Shown: positions 25,433 to 36,923, numbered from the stretch's first letter. The stretch: 64,000 bases of DNA from Rhizophagus irregularis (GCF_026210795.1 NC_089439.1:4278001-4342000); one strand, 5' to 3'. Notes: generated from the sequence alone by a model not told the origin. Numbers and translations are program-made.

Positions 25433-26765
25433 TTAAATGGGAATAGTTTGTTTGTAGATGGAGTTTATCATAGGATAGTACTTATTTTGAAATAACTTAT
25501 CACCAACCCTTTTGGCATTAAAAGAATTGTATACAGCTTCAAGTAATTCCACATGATGAGATGGTAAACCTATTTCTACTACACCTAATTTATTACTACC
25601 AGCTCTCTTTTCATTTATCCTCCTTTCTATTTCTCTAACTAATAATAATCATAATCATTATCAAGTTCATGTTTTCAAGTAATATTGCTATTTTAAATAC
25701 TTGATCTTCTGTTGTCATATTAATTTCCTTAAAAGAAGTTTTGGTGCATAATCTGCTGAAATTTTGATGTGTCATCTATATGGCTATGTGACAACAAACA
25801 GATCATCTGAAAAAAAAGAATTGTTCACCTGTCCAAATATTAAAATTTGCAATTATAAGATATTCACGTAATAAAGCACTAACACCAAAAGCACCTAATA
25901 CATCCATAATGTTTGCAAAATATTTGAACAAATAAATAAAATAACCTAATTCTATATTTAAACTTGTTAATAATTGCCAATGAGTAGACCAAAAATCATG
26001 AGATTCAATAAAATAAATGGTACACTAAATAAATATTTAGTGTTAAATAGGATTCTTTAATAGAAACATAAACAGAAGGAGTAATGGAATGAAAGATGAA
26101 ATGAAAGATAATCGCAGCAATAATAGTAATAATATCATAATTTAATGAAAACCATAAATATATTATCCCAAGTAAATTCAAATATAATCTCATTAAGAAA
26201 ATTGTAAAGAGGCATTCCATTAGTAAAAAATTCTATTAAACAAATTTGATAAGCTTTTTCTTGAATTAGTATTTTGAAATTGTAATTGGTTGAAATTAAA
26301 AGTGTAAAAATACCAAGTTACAAAATCAAGTATTCTGCAATGATTGTAGTGAACGATTGATTAATTTTTTTTTAATTTGTAAAGTTGTGGATGATTTAAT
26401 AATTAAGGAATTTTCTTTTTCATTTGAATTTTTCGATACTGGAGGAACTATATAAGAATTAGGTCACCAATTAAATAATGTCAAGATGTATGATTCTAAA
26501 TAAGCTCTAAATTTTAAGAATAAATCCCAAAAACATAGTAATAGATACAAATTATTTTGAAGAACCTTATTCATGATAACTTAGATACTAATGTATAAAA
26601 ATGTTTCCTTATTATGTAAATATTATAAACTATTGTGAAGCAAGTGATTAGTATTAATTTCCGATGTCTTTCTTGAAAAATTACAATATTCATAATAATA
26701 TGGTATAACAAAAATATTACAATGAATTTTATCAAAATTGTGCGATTAGAAAGAAAATAACGCAT
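25433..26765 (-). pseudogene. Decayed polytopic membrane protein, possibly ion-channel-like
   Basis: Reading on the minus strand from about 26765 gives hydrophobic segments (TLVSKLS preceded by Ile/Phe/Leu-rich stretches). Then come LLLCFWDLFLKFRAYLESY with a stop soon after, EKENSLIIKSSTTLQIKKKL, ICLIEFFTNGMPLYNFLNEI, further membrane segments with frame changes, FKYFANIMDVLGAFGVSALL, and finally KRAGSNKLGVVEIGLPSHHV to a stop at 25433. There are at least four frame breaks. Several membrane segments plus a cytosolic tail recall fungal ion-transport-domain proteins from general memory; that label is tentative. Confidence 0.5.
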
Positions 26766-27919
26766 ATAATTTAATTCCTATACAAACATTTCTTTAGTTT
26801 TTATAATTAGCAATTTAGCGTTAAATAACTAATACTTATTACCACTGATGTATTAGGATTTTTGTAGTTAGGTTCGTGTAAATACGATACTTTATTGTAT
26901 AGATGTATTTGTTTTTCTATCTTGACCAATAAAGAGAAATAAAAATTGTTGAAATAATAATTATATACTAAAACTATACGAATCAGACATTTACCATAAT
27001 TTATTTAGAATGTACAATTTGATAAAAACTTTTTTTTAAAATCCTTATTTAGAAAAAAACTACATATATTTCAAAATAGTTAAATAAACCTTGTGAAACT
27101 TCAGAATTTAATGTTACTTTCGAGTTTTTTAGTTTTTTGACTCCAATTAAATTTATCATCACACTATACAATTTTGATGATTTCCATTGAAAATATGTTT
27201 AATATATTTGAAATTCACTATAAATTATCCACCAAATTATTTCTTCTGATAAATAAATTTTATAATAATTAGAAATTTACGAACAATCGATCATTTGAGA
27301 ATTCAATCATAATTTAATTAGTACTCTAATCTACATCCACTAACCCAATCAAAAAAATTTGATTTAAATTGTTTAGATTGGCATCTTTGACGTAGTTTTG
27401 TCTTCATCTGACTTTGTATCATTTGTATTTTCTTTTTCCATTTTTTTTTGGACATACTTTTATTTAAAGAATTTCATAAAAAATTAAAAAGAATAAAAAT
27501 AAAGTTAATTTTAAATAAACATGTATACAAACTAATTTTGTAATTTTTTCCAAATATTCAAAATTGAAAATTTTAATTAATAATATCAATAAAAAAAAAT
27601 TATAAGTTTTTTAAATTTAAAATGTAATAAATAAAAGTTTCATGTAATTAAGGAATATAAAATTTTTTTTTAAATAATAATCTGTTAAAAAATATCAACA
27701 ATATATCATCTGGTATGTATGATTATTATTAGATACATTATGATACATATTTTTCTTTTTATATCATTAGTTTGTTCTAAATTAATATGGAAAAAAAGTG
27801 ATAATTCTATTTATTCAATATGAGTCATACTTATATCTAATAAAATTTATTTCATTTTATTATTACATGGATTACATATATTGCATATAATATATATATA
27901 TATAATATTAGTTTATAAT
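26766..27919. other. Intergenic, one tiny frame only
   Basis: AT-rich. A 22-codon minus frame at about 27375-27442 (MEKENTNDTKSDEDKTTSKM) has coding-like composition and could be a start exon of a lost gene. Nothing else is supported. Confidence 0.3.
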
Positions 27920-28213
27920 AGTGTTTGGAATCGAATATATTCGAATATACTTGAGTATTCATTTAAATTTATAAAGTGTATTCGAATAATATTCGAATAA
28001 GTTAAATTTCCTTTTATAGTAATGATTTACATAACTGATAATTTTTAGCCTGAATTATGATTTTAACTCAGTTAAATTTAAGGATTTAATGCCCAATTAG
28101 AATTTTAACTATACTATATCTGGCTAAATGAATACTCGAATAACCACTATGCTTATTTGAATACTCGAATATACTCGAGTTATTCGAATAACTGTTACAT
28201 GATTCCAAACACT
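27920..28213. mobile_element. 294-bp MITE with 13-bp TIRs and 10-bp target duplication
   Basis: Left terminus AGTGTTTGGAATC, right terminus its exact complement GATTCCAAACACT. The flanks AGTTTATAAT at 27910-27919 and 28214-28223 are identical. Subterminal ATTCGAATA and ACTCGAGT repeats add further symmetry. A 9-11 bp duplication is typical of Mutator-like elements (established knowledge). No coding capacity. Confidence 0.9.
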
Positions 28214-28435
28214 AGTTTATAATCTTCTGTTTCTGTAATAATGAATCAGGATGACAAAAGCTGAGTATTTTGTAATGGTTTTTTTTTTCGTGTTATGTCA
28301 GTCTGAATCATGTTATTTTTTAATATTTAAGATCACTAATTTCTCTCTATTTAAACAACACCTTTAAAAAATACTTTTGCTAAATACTTTTGCTTTTAAA
28401 CAAATACCTTTAAAAAAAATAATTTTGCTTTACTA

Positions 28436-28617
28436 TTACAAATTTTTTATAAACAATAACATTTTTTTTTTTGTGAATTAATTAATCATGATTGAAAATA
28501 CATAACTAAATGGCAAAGCTTTGATGTTACAAATTTTTTATAAACAATAACATTTTTTTTTGTGAATTAATTAATCATGATTGAAAATACATAACTAAAT
28601 GGCAAAGCTTTGATGTG
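28436..28617. repeat. 91-bp perfect-looking tandem duplication
   Basis: TTACAAATTTTTTATAAACA to GGCAAAGCTTTGATG is present twice, head to tail (28436 and 28527), differing only in the length of a T run. It looks recent. Confidence 0.9.
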
Positions 28618-28810
28618 GAACAATCATTTTTTGAATGAAGCAAATGAATTATTAGATCAAATACTTTGCTGAATTACAAGAAAAAAGTGCATTTTGTTTT
28701 TTATTTTACAAAGTATGGGTAATTCCTAATACTCCCCATGGTCACTTAGTGAGAATTACTGTCTTGACACCCTTGGTAAAACTGATATGAACCTATTTCA
28801 TGAATGCTGC

Positions 28811-29275
28811 ATGAAGGATGGTTTAATTGTTAAAGAATCGATGATGTTTCAAGTCCAAAAGAATGATAACCCTAATGAGCAATTACTTGTGACATTTCCT
28901 GATGAAAAGCCTGTTGGTGTAAAGTACCTTAAAATTTTATGCTAACGGATGGTGGACTCAAAAGTATCATTGTATTCCTCGGTACTCTAACTGCAGCAGC
29001 TAATAAGGCGATACAAGTTATAAACACAAGAGAAAATAGACACTATGAAGTTGATACTTTCTCGGAAGCAGATTTGATGATTAATATCACATCGCATCAA
29101 CTTGTGCCCAAACATTATGTTCTTTCCGATAAAGAAAAAAAGACTTGCTAAATATTGATTGAAGGAAACCCAACTTCCTCACAAGCAACAGATCCGATCG
29201 CAAATAAAATATTACGGTTTAAAAAGAGGACAGGTTTTTAAGATAATGAGAACTAGTGGACGATATGTTACTTTA
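28811..29275 (+). pseudogene. RPB5: RNA polymerase common subunit RPB5 (ABC27-type) pseudogene
   Basis: Three collinear pieces match the RPB5 family as I know it. The first, 28811-28945, includes NDNPNEQLLVTFPDEKPVGV, which fits the conserved segment before the jaw domain, and ends in a stop. The second, 28939-29151 in another frame, includes [20 protein letters not shown], the family signature at the start of the assembly domain. The third, from 29147, contains a TGA, then LKETQLP and YYGLKRGQVFKIMRTSGRYV, the strongly conserved C-terminus. No intron interrupts these pieces, so a processed (retro) copy is possible. The N-terminal third is missing or unrecognisable. It cannot encode a working subunit; the functional gene must be elsewhere. 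Confidence 0.85.
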
Positions 29276-29289
29276 TCAAATTTGCTTTT

Positions 29290-30030
29290 AAAGGTTTGTT
29301 TCGCTTTGATAGCATGAAAATTTTATTATTATTCCTCCCAAGAACAATGTATAATATAATTTAGAAGTTCAGTAATTGATTTAATGTGTGCAACATAAAA
29401 TTGTGGCATCTTTTAAAATCATTCATACAAAGAAGATGTTGCCTAAAGAAAAAAGTTTCAGTCAAAAGGAGATCAAAAGAAAAGATGGAAAAAAAATTAT
29501 CATTTTAAGATGATTAATTGATTCCTTTTTTTTGTGTAAAGGATCAATATTATCATCTCATCTTTTTTAGAAAAAAAATTATAGATGATCATTATTTTTA
29601 ATAAATAAAAATTATTATTAATCCAGCTTTACTTCAAATCTAAAATCTGGACATATTGAAATTTTAATCCTGAGATTGTCAATCTTTTTACAAGTGAAAA
29701 TCTTTTAATTACTTATTTTTATTATTGCCATACAAACTAATTACAATACTAATACATCGAGTAGTAATGTTCATACATGGAAGTGAAAAGGAAAGAACAA
29801 AGCATTCAGAAATGTAATTTATCTCTGTTGATCGGTTAAAAAAAAAAATATCCAACAAATAATTTCACAAACATTAAAACCATTTAAGACAAAGATATTG
29901 TTATGGCTAATTAAAGAGAAAGTGAAATCTTTCGTAATAAAATATCAAAATTACTTTAAACTAATACCTCTCTATTTTCTATCGCAACAAGTTTAATTAG
30001 AGTCATATTCTGAATAATCTTAACCATCAA
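29290..30030. other. Intergenic, nothing supported
   Basis: AT-rich sequence 3' of the RPB5 pseudogene, without coding or RNA features. Confidence 0.4.
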
Positions 30031-30035
30031 AGCCA

Positions 30036-30237
30036 TCATAATAATTGAATCATTATCAGAATCAAAATCGTCATAAAAATCATCATAAAATTGTCGTAAG
30101 GATCATAAGCATCAAAATCATCATGGTAATTGTTGTTGAAATAATTGGCGTCATCAAAATTATTGTAGAGATTGTTAATCTCATTAATAAACCATACAAA
30201 CGCTATTGTAACCAATACGATCTTCCAAAATACCATT
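30036..30237 (-). CDS. Small Asn/Asp/Tyr-rich protein with N-terminal hydrophobic segment, uncertain
   Basis: From the ATG read at 30237: a hydrophobic start (MVFWKIVLVTIAFVWFI) resembling a signal peptide or anchor, then an acidic Asn/Asp/Tyr repeat (NNNYHDDFDAYDPYDN). Near the end the reading could slip into another frame that continues YDDFYDDFDSDNDS, suggesting a frameshift in the repeat or an unseen splice. An earlier in-frame ATG gives 89 codons from 30305. It might be a small secreted protein; low certainty. Confidence 0.35.
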
Positions 30238-30725
30238 TTTTTTAAAAAAAAAGCGGTTACTATATTATGAAATTTTTTAAAATTTATAAGTGAAAAAATT
30301 TTCATTCAATTTTGAGTATAGTAAAACAATTATACTATTATTTAAAGCTCACAAAGTAGGTTTGTTGTCAAATTATTTGTTATAAATTGTTAGGATAATT
30401 ACACCTCACTTTCTATGATGAGCCAAGCGAAGAATTACCTATGAGAATATACATATTAATATCTTTTTTTGCCTTTTTTCCACTTCAACAGACCACAGCA
30501 CTTACTTTTTCTATAAAATATTGAAATATGATGGAACTAAAAAAAAGACATTGGGATTGTCAAAATAACACTGGAGACTAATAATAACATATAAGTCGCA
30601 TGGTCATGATCAATATAATATTAGTCATGACTCATCGAGTCAATTTCGTCGGCGCATCATGTACAATTAGTTAATCATAATTACCTATGTGAAAAAACAT
30701 TAATATAATCTCAAAAAAAACTATA

Positions 30726-31550
30726 TAAATACCCTTACCAGTTACCTAAAAGCTTCCCTAATTCGATTATTGCTTCGCCTAATGAAAAATATTTACCTAT
30801 AGAATCTTCTAGTAAAGTACCTTGCGACCAAATCACAACACTAAGTTTAGTCCATTTGTTTTTATGGGTTAGACATGAAGAGATTTTGTCCTGGGTTCAA
30901 TATTCGAAAATAAAGTTGTCGTAAGACGGGAGTTATTGATAAAACTGCAAGAAAATGTATAAGGATATACACCTAACTGGTGTCACCAGTTTCCTTACGA
31001 ATTAAAATTAAAATTCTTAGAGCAAAAAAAGATTCGCAAATTATTTGAAGAGAACGGTATATGAGTTAATAAAATTAAGTATGTCACGTGCAGTGCAAAT
31101 GAGATTTCAAAATTAACCATATATTTTTGCAACAAGACCCTGGAACAATATCCTACTTTATATAGAATTGAGTAGTGAAAATTTCGATTATTATGGCAAT
31201 ACCGATAAGACGTTATGCCCATTATACAAGTTAGGAGGAAAGTATATATAAAGCCGGATCTTGGTACTATTTCTTTGCAGACATTTCCCAAAATGAATAT
31301 TGACTCGATTAGTTTTCGTGACTTAAATGACAGGATCATCAAAACCGAAGGTGATAATCAAAAAACAGTTCTAGAACTGATCCATAGCTATTATTATTTT
31401 GGGAAAGGATAAAGACTATGGTTTGATCATTATAAAATACATAGAGATGATATAAAATTCGTGAGTGTTTTCCAGGTCAGGATAAAACTACGGAGGCTAA
31501 TTTTAGAAAAAGGAAGATCTTTAACTACTATATAATCAATTCCTCCACGC
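30726..31550 (+). pseudogene. Fossil of an unidentified protein gene
   Basis: Open pieces on plus: 30726-30929 (YKYPYQLPKSFPNS, then DQITTLSLVHLFLWVRHEEI), 31112-31254 (RPWNNILLYIELSSENFDYY) and 31215-31412 in another frame (SISFRDLNDRIIKTEGDNQK, then LELIHSYYYFGKG). A stop is followed by in-frame LRLW/FDHYKIHRDD to about 31530. The pieces share strand and order, so this is one broken gene. Family not recognised. The minus frame at 30995-31342 is its shadow. Confidence 0.5.
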
Positions 31551-31885
31551 TCAACCTAATAGTTGATGCAGAAAAGACCCTCCGACCCCATTAAAAAGTT
31601 TAAAGTTATAAAGCGAATCAGTGAGCCAAATTTATAATCAATCTGTTTAATTTATATAGTGCACAGCCCTATAAGATCATGTTGACCGATATTTTCATTA
31701 TCATACAATATTGATATCAATGGTTAATAGTTTATTTGATACATATTGTGACGAGTGGTATTACATGTGAAATCACGTGTTACTACATACTTGTTGTAAC
31801 ACCAACAATTTTATAATTAAATTCCGCTCACGTGACCGATGACATTTAAGGGGATGTGAAAAAAATAAGTTTGGGAGACAAAAAC

Positions 31886-31976
31886 TGTCTCTCAAATAAA
31901 TATACACGCGGGGATGAATATTTTTTACTGGGAATTGTCACCGGTGTCACACAACCTCTATATTTATTTGAGAGAC
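31886..31976. repeat. 18-bp perfect inverted repeat around a CACCGGTG palindrome
   Basis: GTCTCTCAAATAAATATA at 31886-31903 is exactly complementary to 31959-31976. The 55-bp interior contains GTCACCGGTGTCAC. It lies 165 bp upstream of the next gene and may be a small MITE or a regulatory foldback. Confidence 0.6.
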
Positions 31977-32072
31977 TTCCTTAAATAATTCATATCACTT
32001 AAAATGTCTTAAATCAATCAAAAAAGCTTATGAAATTGTAATTATACACTTACGAATTATTATTATTAGTCA

Positions 32073-32080
32073 TATAAATA
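32073..32080 (+). promoter_or_regulatory. TATA box of the membrane-protein gene
   Basis: TATAAATA lies 61 bp before the ATG at 32141, with an A-rich untranslated leader between. Confidence 0.55.
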
Positions 32081-32140
32081 CATATTGACAAATCAACAAA
32101 ACAAAAAAAAGGTAAAACCGGCAAAAAGTAAAAAAAAAAG

Positions 32141-32925
32141 ATGAGAAACGAAACAAGCAAAATCTTTGTCATTTTTTTCTACTTTTTTTTATATATTTTT
32201 TCAATTATCTGTTCGCCTCTTATCGCCGTTATTATTAGTATAATTTTTCCGCTCTTTATTCTGTACAAATTAGTCATGTGGTTAACTTTAAAATATGACG
32301 TTTCTCTGTGGTCTTTATTTACTGGCAAAATCAATTGATTTTTTAATAAAATTTTTTTATCATAGACAAAAGAAGAAAATGCCGTCCAACCCCGCCTTTA
32401 AGGAAAAATGGAAGGAAGAACTAGAACATTGGTTTAACTCAATCGAACCCAAAATTGAGAAAGATGAGAATGATGATGAAATTTACCATGTAGATCCAGT
32501 CATTCTTGTTGAATGGAACGAAGCTGGTTTAACCCAGCGAGGAATAATTAAGGCTAACGTGATTGCTGGTATGTTCAAAAATAATCATTATTAATTATTC
32601 TTTAAAAATCTATTCTAATCATATTTTCATTTGGACAGTCATTACTGGCACTAATCCAGCCATTCGCCAGTATATTGATCCTGATTTTGTCGCACCTGGA
32701 AATCCTGGAAATCAACAAGGACCTGTTGTATCAGATTCAATATTCTGCATAGACGCCGGTAACCGCTCTCACCAAATCTACTTGCATGTTATTAGAAGAT
32801 TGCAAGCAGCTTACTTGCAAAATAACGCTCCAGAAGCGCCTTCGTTAGGTCGTGTGTTTTGGGTAACCTCTCCTAGAGCAAATACTTTGCAAATCGATGA
32901 AACTTACAATGTTTTTACTTTTTAA
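32141..32925 (+). CDS. Single-pass membrane or secreted protein of unknown function, three exons
   Basis: The proposed exons are 32141-32262, 32366-32568 and 32639-32925 (203 residues). Intron 1 (GTACAA, acceptor TCATAG) is inferred because it joins the hydrophobic start to the downstream frame in phase, with a basic QKKKM directly after the hydrophobic segment. Intron 2 (GTATGT, TTGGACAG) is firm and joins KANVIA to VITGTNPAIRQ. Residues 8-41 are strongly hydrophobic (signal anchor). The rest is soluble with no catalytic motif recognised (KEKWKEELEHWFNS, IFCIDAGNRSHQIYLHVI, GRVFWVTSPRAN). Alternative model: translation starts at MPSNPAF in exon 2, giving a cytosolic protein. The gene is intact and coding composition is clear. 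Confidence 0.65.
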
Positions 32926-32929
32926 AAAG

Positions 32930-33289
32930 AATAAATTTACAAACAAAACGAATAGTATCCATGTAATAGCAATCAAGATACTAGTCTAATCTTATTGTAC
33001 ATTATTTCTGTAACGCTAGTCGAATAAAATATAAAAAGTACAATATTCATTGTTAATTGAATCAAGGTTTTTTTAATACCATTTGCCATAAAAATTATTT
33101 ATTCACATGTAACGCAATTTTCATGTATTAATTGTTTTTTCCGGCAACGATTTATTTTATAAATAATCGGTCGCTATCTAGATAATAACGCAATCTCTAT
33201 ATGTTTAACCACTGATATATGATAAAATTTAAAAATTTTATTATTCATGAGATTATTCTTACTGCTCATAAGTTTAGTAAAGTGCAAAA
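32930..33289. other. 3' region of the membrane-protein gene, nothing further
   Basis: CGAATAAAATATAAA at about 33020 is a candidate poly(A) signal. The rest is AT-rich without features. Confidence 0.4.
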
Positions 33290-34230
33290 AATTTGATAGA
33301 CTTTTTTTAAGACCTAAACGCCAGAACTCCAGTTATTATGCTTAGGTACGAATCAAATGTTATATACAAGCACTATTACCTGAATTAGAAAATGATTCAG
33401 AATCAAAAAAGGATGGTAGGCAACTAAGACTAATTATGCTTAGTTCTGACGAGTGGGATCTTTTGCATGATTTAATTGTAGTTCTTGCTTCATTTGAACA
33501 AGCTACACGTCATCTTAGTGGTAAAAAATATGTTACGTATACTATAATTCCACTCAAAGAAATTAAAAGACAACTTTATTACCATCCCCATTTACTTCAT
33601 CTACAACTTTATCTAGTAATCTACAAATAAAAAATTTTGAAAGTTTTTGCTATAGCAGAAGAAATCGAGAATTAGAAATCAAGATGTTAACGAAGAAAAT
33701 AATAATAATCAAATAAATCAACCATTAAATACTAAAGGTATGTTGGATAAAGTAAAAAAAAATTTATATGATGCTATGTGTTATGATTGGGAGTCTTCAC
33801 CTAAAGAATTAATGATATCTACTTTTCTTGATCCTAGAATTAAACGTGTTAATGAATCCTACATCAAAAGTATGTTAATTATTATCAAAATTATTTACAA
33901 AGCCCCATTGAATCACAAACGCCTATGCAATCACGTCCTTTTTTTACCGCCAATTTTTGCAATTTTTGAGCAAGAACAACCTCAAGTGCATGATGAAATT
34001 TCAGAATATCTAAAAGAAGGAAAATTCCTTTTAACCAGAATCCTTTTAAATGGTGGACTGGCAAAAAAAGTAAACACCCCATATTAGCTAAATTGCTAGA
34101 ATATATGTAGCAGTTCCCGCTACATCAACTTCATCAGAAAGGTTGTTTTCCAATGCCGTGAATTTAATTACTCCAGGATGAATGCGAAACTTTTTAAGCA
34201 TATGTTTTTTTTAAAAAAAATGCATCCAAA
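33290..34230 (+). pseudogene. hAT-family transposase remnant (C-terminal half)
   Basis: The pieces read SSDEWDLLHDLIVVLASFEQ and ATRHLSGKKYVTYT (33436-33630), then KGMLDKVKKNLYDAM, SSPKELMISTFLDPRIKR, a frame change, FAIFEQEQPQVHDEISEYLK, then in other frames FKWWTGKKSKHPILAKL and VAVPATSTSSERLFS. This order and the final hydrophobic P-x-T-S-x-x-S-E-R block are the RNase-H-like end and dimerisation (hATC) region of hAT transposases. At least four frame changes and several stops make it dead. No N-terminal BED zinc finger was found and terminal repeats were not identified. Confidence 0.8.
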
Positions 34231-34559
34231 GTTAATAATATTCATTTACCTGATTAATTACTTTATTTTATTATTCAAATATAAAATAAATAAATACATG
34301 TACTAAGCTATTTTTCATTATTCCAAAATGTAAAAAGATAAACAAATATTTTTAAAATATTCACCTTAAAAGTATTAAAAGTAGTGAACTTTAAAAATAT
34401 TAACTTTCGCCCTAAACCAAGTGTTCCGAAACTTTTAAAACACTAAATTAATAAAGTAAACACATTTCCCCAAAAAACACACTTCTTGAGTCAGGAATTC
34501 TGTTCAGTTTGGTAAATTTACCAAAATTTTTTCAATTAGTAATAACCAATTTACTAACC

Positions 34560-35090
34560 CCAAAACAAAAAAAAAATAAAATCTTTCCCGACTTGTAAAT
34601 TCAAGTCTAATTTCCAAAGCCAAAGTGCAAATCCAGGAAGATTTCCCTAAATAAAAAGCAAAATGAATGTTGATAATGTTTTCGAACGAAAAAAAAAGCA
34701 AAATCTCCCACTCTAACTTACAAATTCAAAATTCAAGGCAGAAGTCCAAGTCTCAGGAAAACGTCTCTAAAGAAAAAAAAAATAAAGAACGTTAATAACG
34801 TTCTCGAATAAAAATAAAGAAAAATCTCTTCCTTCGACTTACAAATTCAAAGTCTGCGATAAATTACAAAGTTCGGAACGGCATCTCTAAAGAAAAAAAA
34901 TGAAAAGGAACGTTAATAACGTTTCCAAACAAAGAAAAAACAAAATTTCTCGCTTTAACTTACAAATTCAAATCCTTTCTCCAAAAACCAAAGTTCGAGT
35001 CCTGGGAAGACGTCCCTAAAGAAAAAAAAAATGAAAAAAACGTTAGTAACATTCTCAGATAAAAAAAGAAAATCGCTGAATTACATACAG
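34560..35090 (-). repeat. About 121-bp tandem repeat with exon-like units
   Basis: Four to five units with period 120-122 bp: ACTTACAAATTCAAA recurs at about 34717, 34838 and 34959, with a variant at 34597. On the minus strand each unit shows a polypyrimidine tract ending CTTTAG, about 50-60 bases, then GTAAGT, plus a palindrome GAACGTTAATAACGTTC in the spacer. The units look like a duplicated exon with its introns, though their frames are not all open. Confidence 0.75.
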
Positions 35091-35845
35091 GTCTGGAACT
35101 TGTAAGAGATCCGTTCTATTTTAGCACCTTCTAAAAAAAAAAAAATTTCATCCGATCAATCCGATTATCATCTGATGGCTCATTCGTGGCTAGCCGCAGA
35201 TTGATTGGTTTTTTTGATCCGGATTGAGTTTTTTTTTTCATCCGACTCACGGATTGATCAGGTTCATCCGGATCGCACCTCAGTATCCAATCCATTTCTC
35301 TCTGTTACTATCATCATGTCATTTCTCTTCAGATGCGGATTCATAAAGTTACCTTGAGAAAGAATTTTCAATACCCTATGTATTGTCTGGAACGGGAAGG
35401 TGATTGAAGTTTTGAAGTGTTCCTCTTTCTTGTTGAGTCTTTATTTGAAATTTGTGACAATGTACGAAAATATAATATCATTCGACTCATTTTTTGTTTT
35501 TTTTAAAAATAGTAACGAATATCATTCAACTTACGATAATGGCTTATTAGATATCTAAAAGAAACCACACCGACTCTAACAGCTTTCAGGCATGCATGGC
35601 CAAATAAAATAACGCCAATTGGATATTTTAGTACAATATAAAGGTCATATGATAAAAATAGATATCAAATTAATTAGTACTGCGGATGTGACCCTGTCCA
35701 GGGGGGTACTGACATTAGTGATCGGCAATTAGTATGTGGGACAATATGATTACGCGACGCGACAAAAGGAATTTCCCAGATTTTTTTTTCTTACACTTCT
35801 TACACTGGAACTGGGAATTTCGTTTTTATCCAAATCAAACAGCAA
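35091..35845. other. Intergenic with a small ATCCG-rich block
   Basis: At 35150-35275 ATCCGATCAATCCG-like sequence and its complement alternate, perhaps a decayed foldback element. Sequence just before 35849 is the upstream region of the CRN-like locus; no TATA box is evident. Confidence 0.4.
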
Positions 35846-35848
35846 GCT

Positions 35849-36190
35849 ATGCCAACTATTACTCTTAACTGTTTGGTCGTAGGTGAAAACCCTTATGAAA
35901 TTGCTTTCAACATCAAGATGAACTTGACAAAGACGGTTAGTGAACTTAAGGAAGAAATTAAGACAAAGAAGGTACCCAGTTCGATAATTTCGCTACAGAC
36001 AAGCTCAAATTATGGAAGGTGGATATTCTCTTGAAGAAAACGGAAATTGATTGTCGCCAACACTAACATTAACGTTAATATAAAGGACGAGCTTGGAGGT
36101 GTAGAGCTGACTTCGCCTTCGAAGATTAGCAAGCATTTCGCATCCCAGCCAGCCGACGTCCCGTTAAAGCAAAGAGAACCATCGTAATAG
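35849..36190 (+). pseudogene. Crinkler (CRN) N-terminal domain, frameshifted
   Basis: It starts MPTITLNCLVVGENPYEIAF then SELKEEIKTKK, which fits the ubiquitin-like N-terminal region of CRN proteins as I know it from Glomeromycotina. After codon 42 the reading moves to another frame (QFDNFATDKLKLWKVDILLK) and then a third (NIKDELGGVELTSPSKISKH, then ASQPADVP), which is the expected order up to the usual P-rich boundary. The gene therefore has at least two frameshifts. CRN proteins are intracellular, effector-like proteins; this copy cannot be translated intact. Confidence 0.7.
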
Positions 36191-36334
36191 AGGCAATGGT
36201 AGGTGTATTACAATTGATAGGAAAACCATCATACAATTTTAAATTTAAACTAGCCACGACAACTACTAACATCACCACCTTGGGCAAGGTCGGCTATCTG
36301 AGACTCAATATGTTAACATCTCTCTCGTAATGCA

Positions 36335-36898
36335 TTGAAAGCGAAGAATTTTTATGTGTATTTCAATTACTCCTCCTTGACGGAAGGCGTAGAAGTGCTT
36401 CATAAAATATTAAAGGCATTAAGTGACGATTCTGAACTTGGCGGTATTGCAAGAAGATTTTTGAGACAGAACGAATTCTTCGAGAATGATAAGGCGAAGC
36501 TTTATTTTCTGCGTAAAAAGAGAAAGGATGAAGTGAAGATATGTACAGAGACGACATTAAGTATGGCGAACGAAAGACTTGGTGTCACAAACGAAATTGC
36601 CCACCAAAATTCTCTTGATCGTTTGAAGGAAATAGCAGAGAAAGAAAGTCTCTCAGATGAAGGAGACTATGAAGAACCTGGGGACGAGGATAAACCCAGT
36701 AAGGAAAATCCTCGTCAAGTATTCCTGTCGAAATCGAGAGTAGCAACACCCAAACCGTGCTATTTTGATGGACTTCCTATTCATGCTGGATACTCACTTA
36801 TGGCGGAGGACTGGATAACAGATGGTGTAAACTTAAGCAATAATTTGAAGGGAACTGGGCTAGTCTCGAAACGTTTTCATCAGCAAGTGGTACTTTGA
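36335..36898 (+). CDS. Unidentified 187-residue frame downstream of the CRN head, likely part of the same broken gene
   Basis: Long clean frame with coding composition: RFLRQNEFFENDKAKLYFLR near the start, an acidic linker (SDEGDYEEPGDEDKPSKE) and a tail PKPCYFDGLPIHAGYSLMAE. It lies 145 bp after the CRN head in the same orientation and may be the CRN C-terminal region. Start at 36335 is simply the first ATG; reading open upstream of it is limited by a stop. No domain recognised. Confidence 0.45.
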   Translation: MKAKNFYVYFNYSSLTEGVEVLHKILKALSDDSELGGIARRFLRQNEFFENDKAKLYFLRKKRKDEVKICTETTLSMANERLGVTNEIAHQNSLDRLKEIAEKESLSDEGDYEEPGDEDKPSKENPRQVFLSKSRVATPKPCYFDGLPIHAGYSLMAEDWITDGVNLSNNLKGTGLVSKRFHQQVVL

Positions 36899-36923
36899 TG
36901 GAATTCGATTAACACATTATTCA

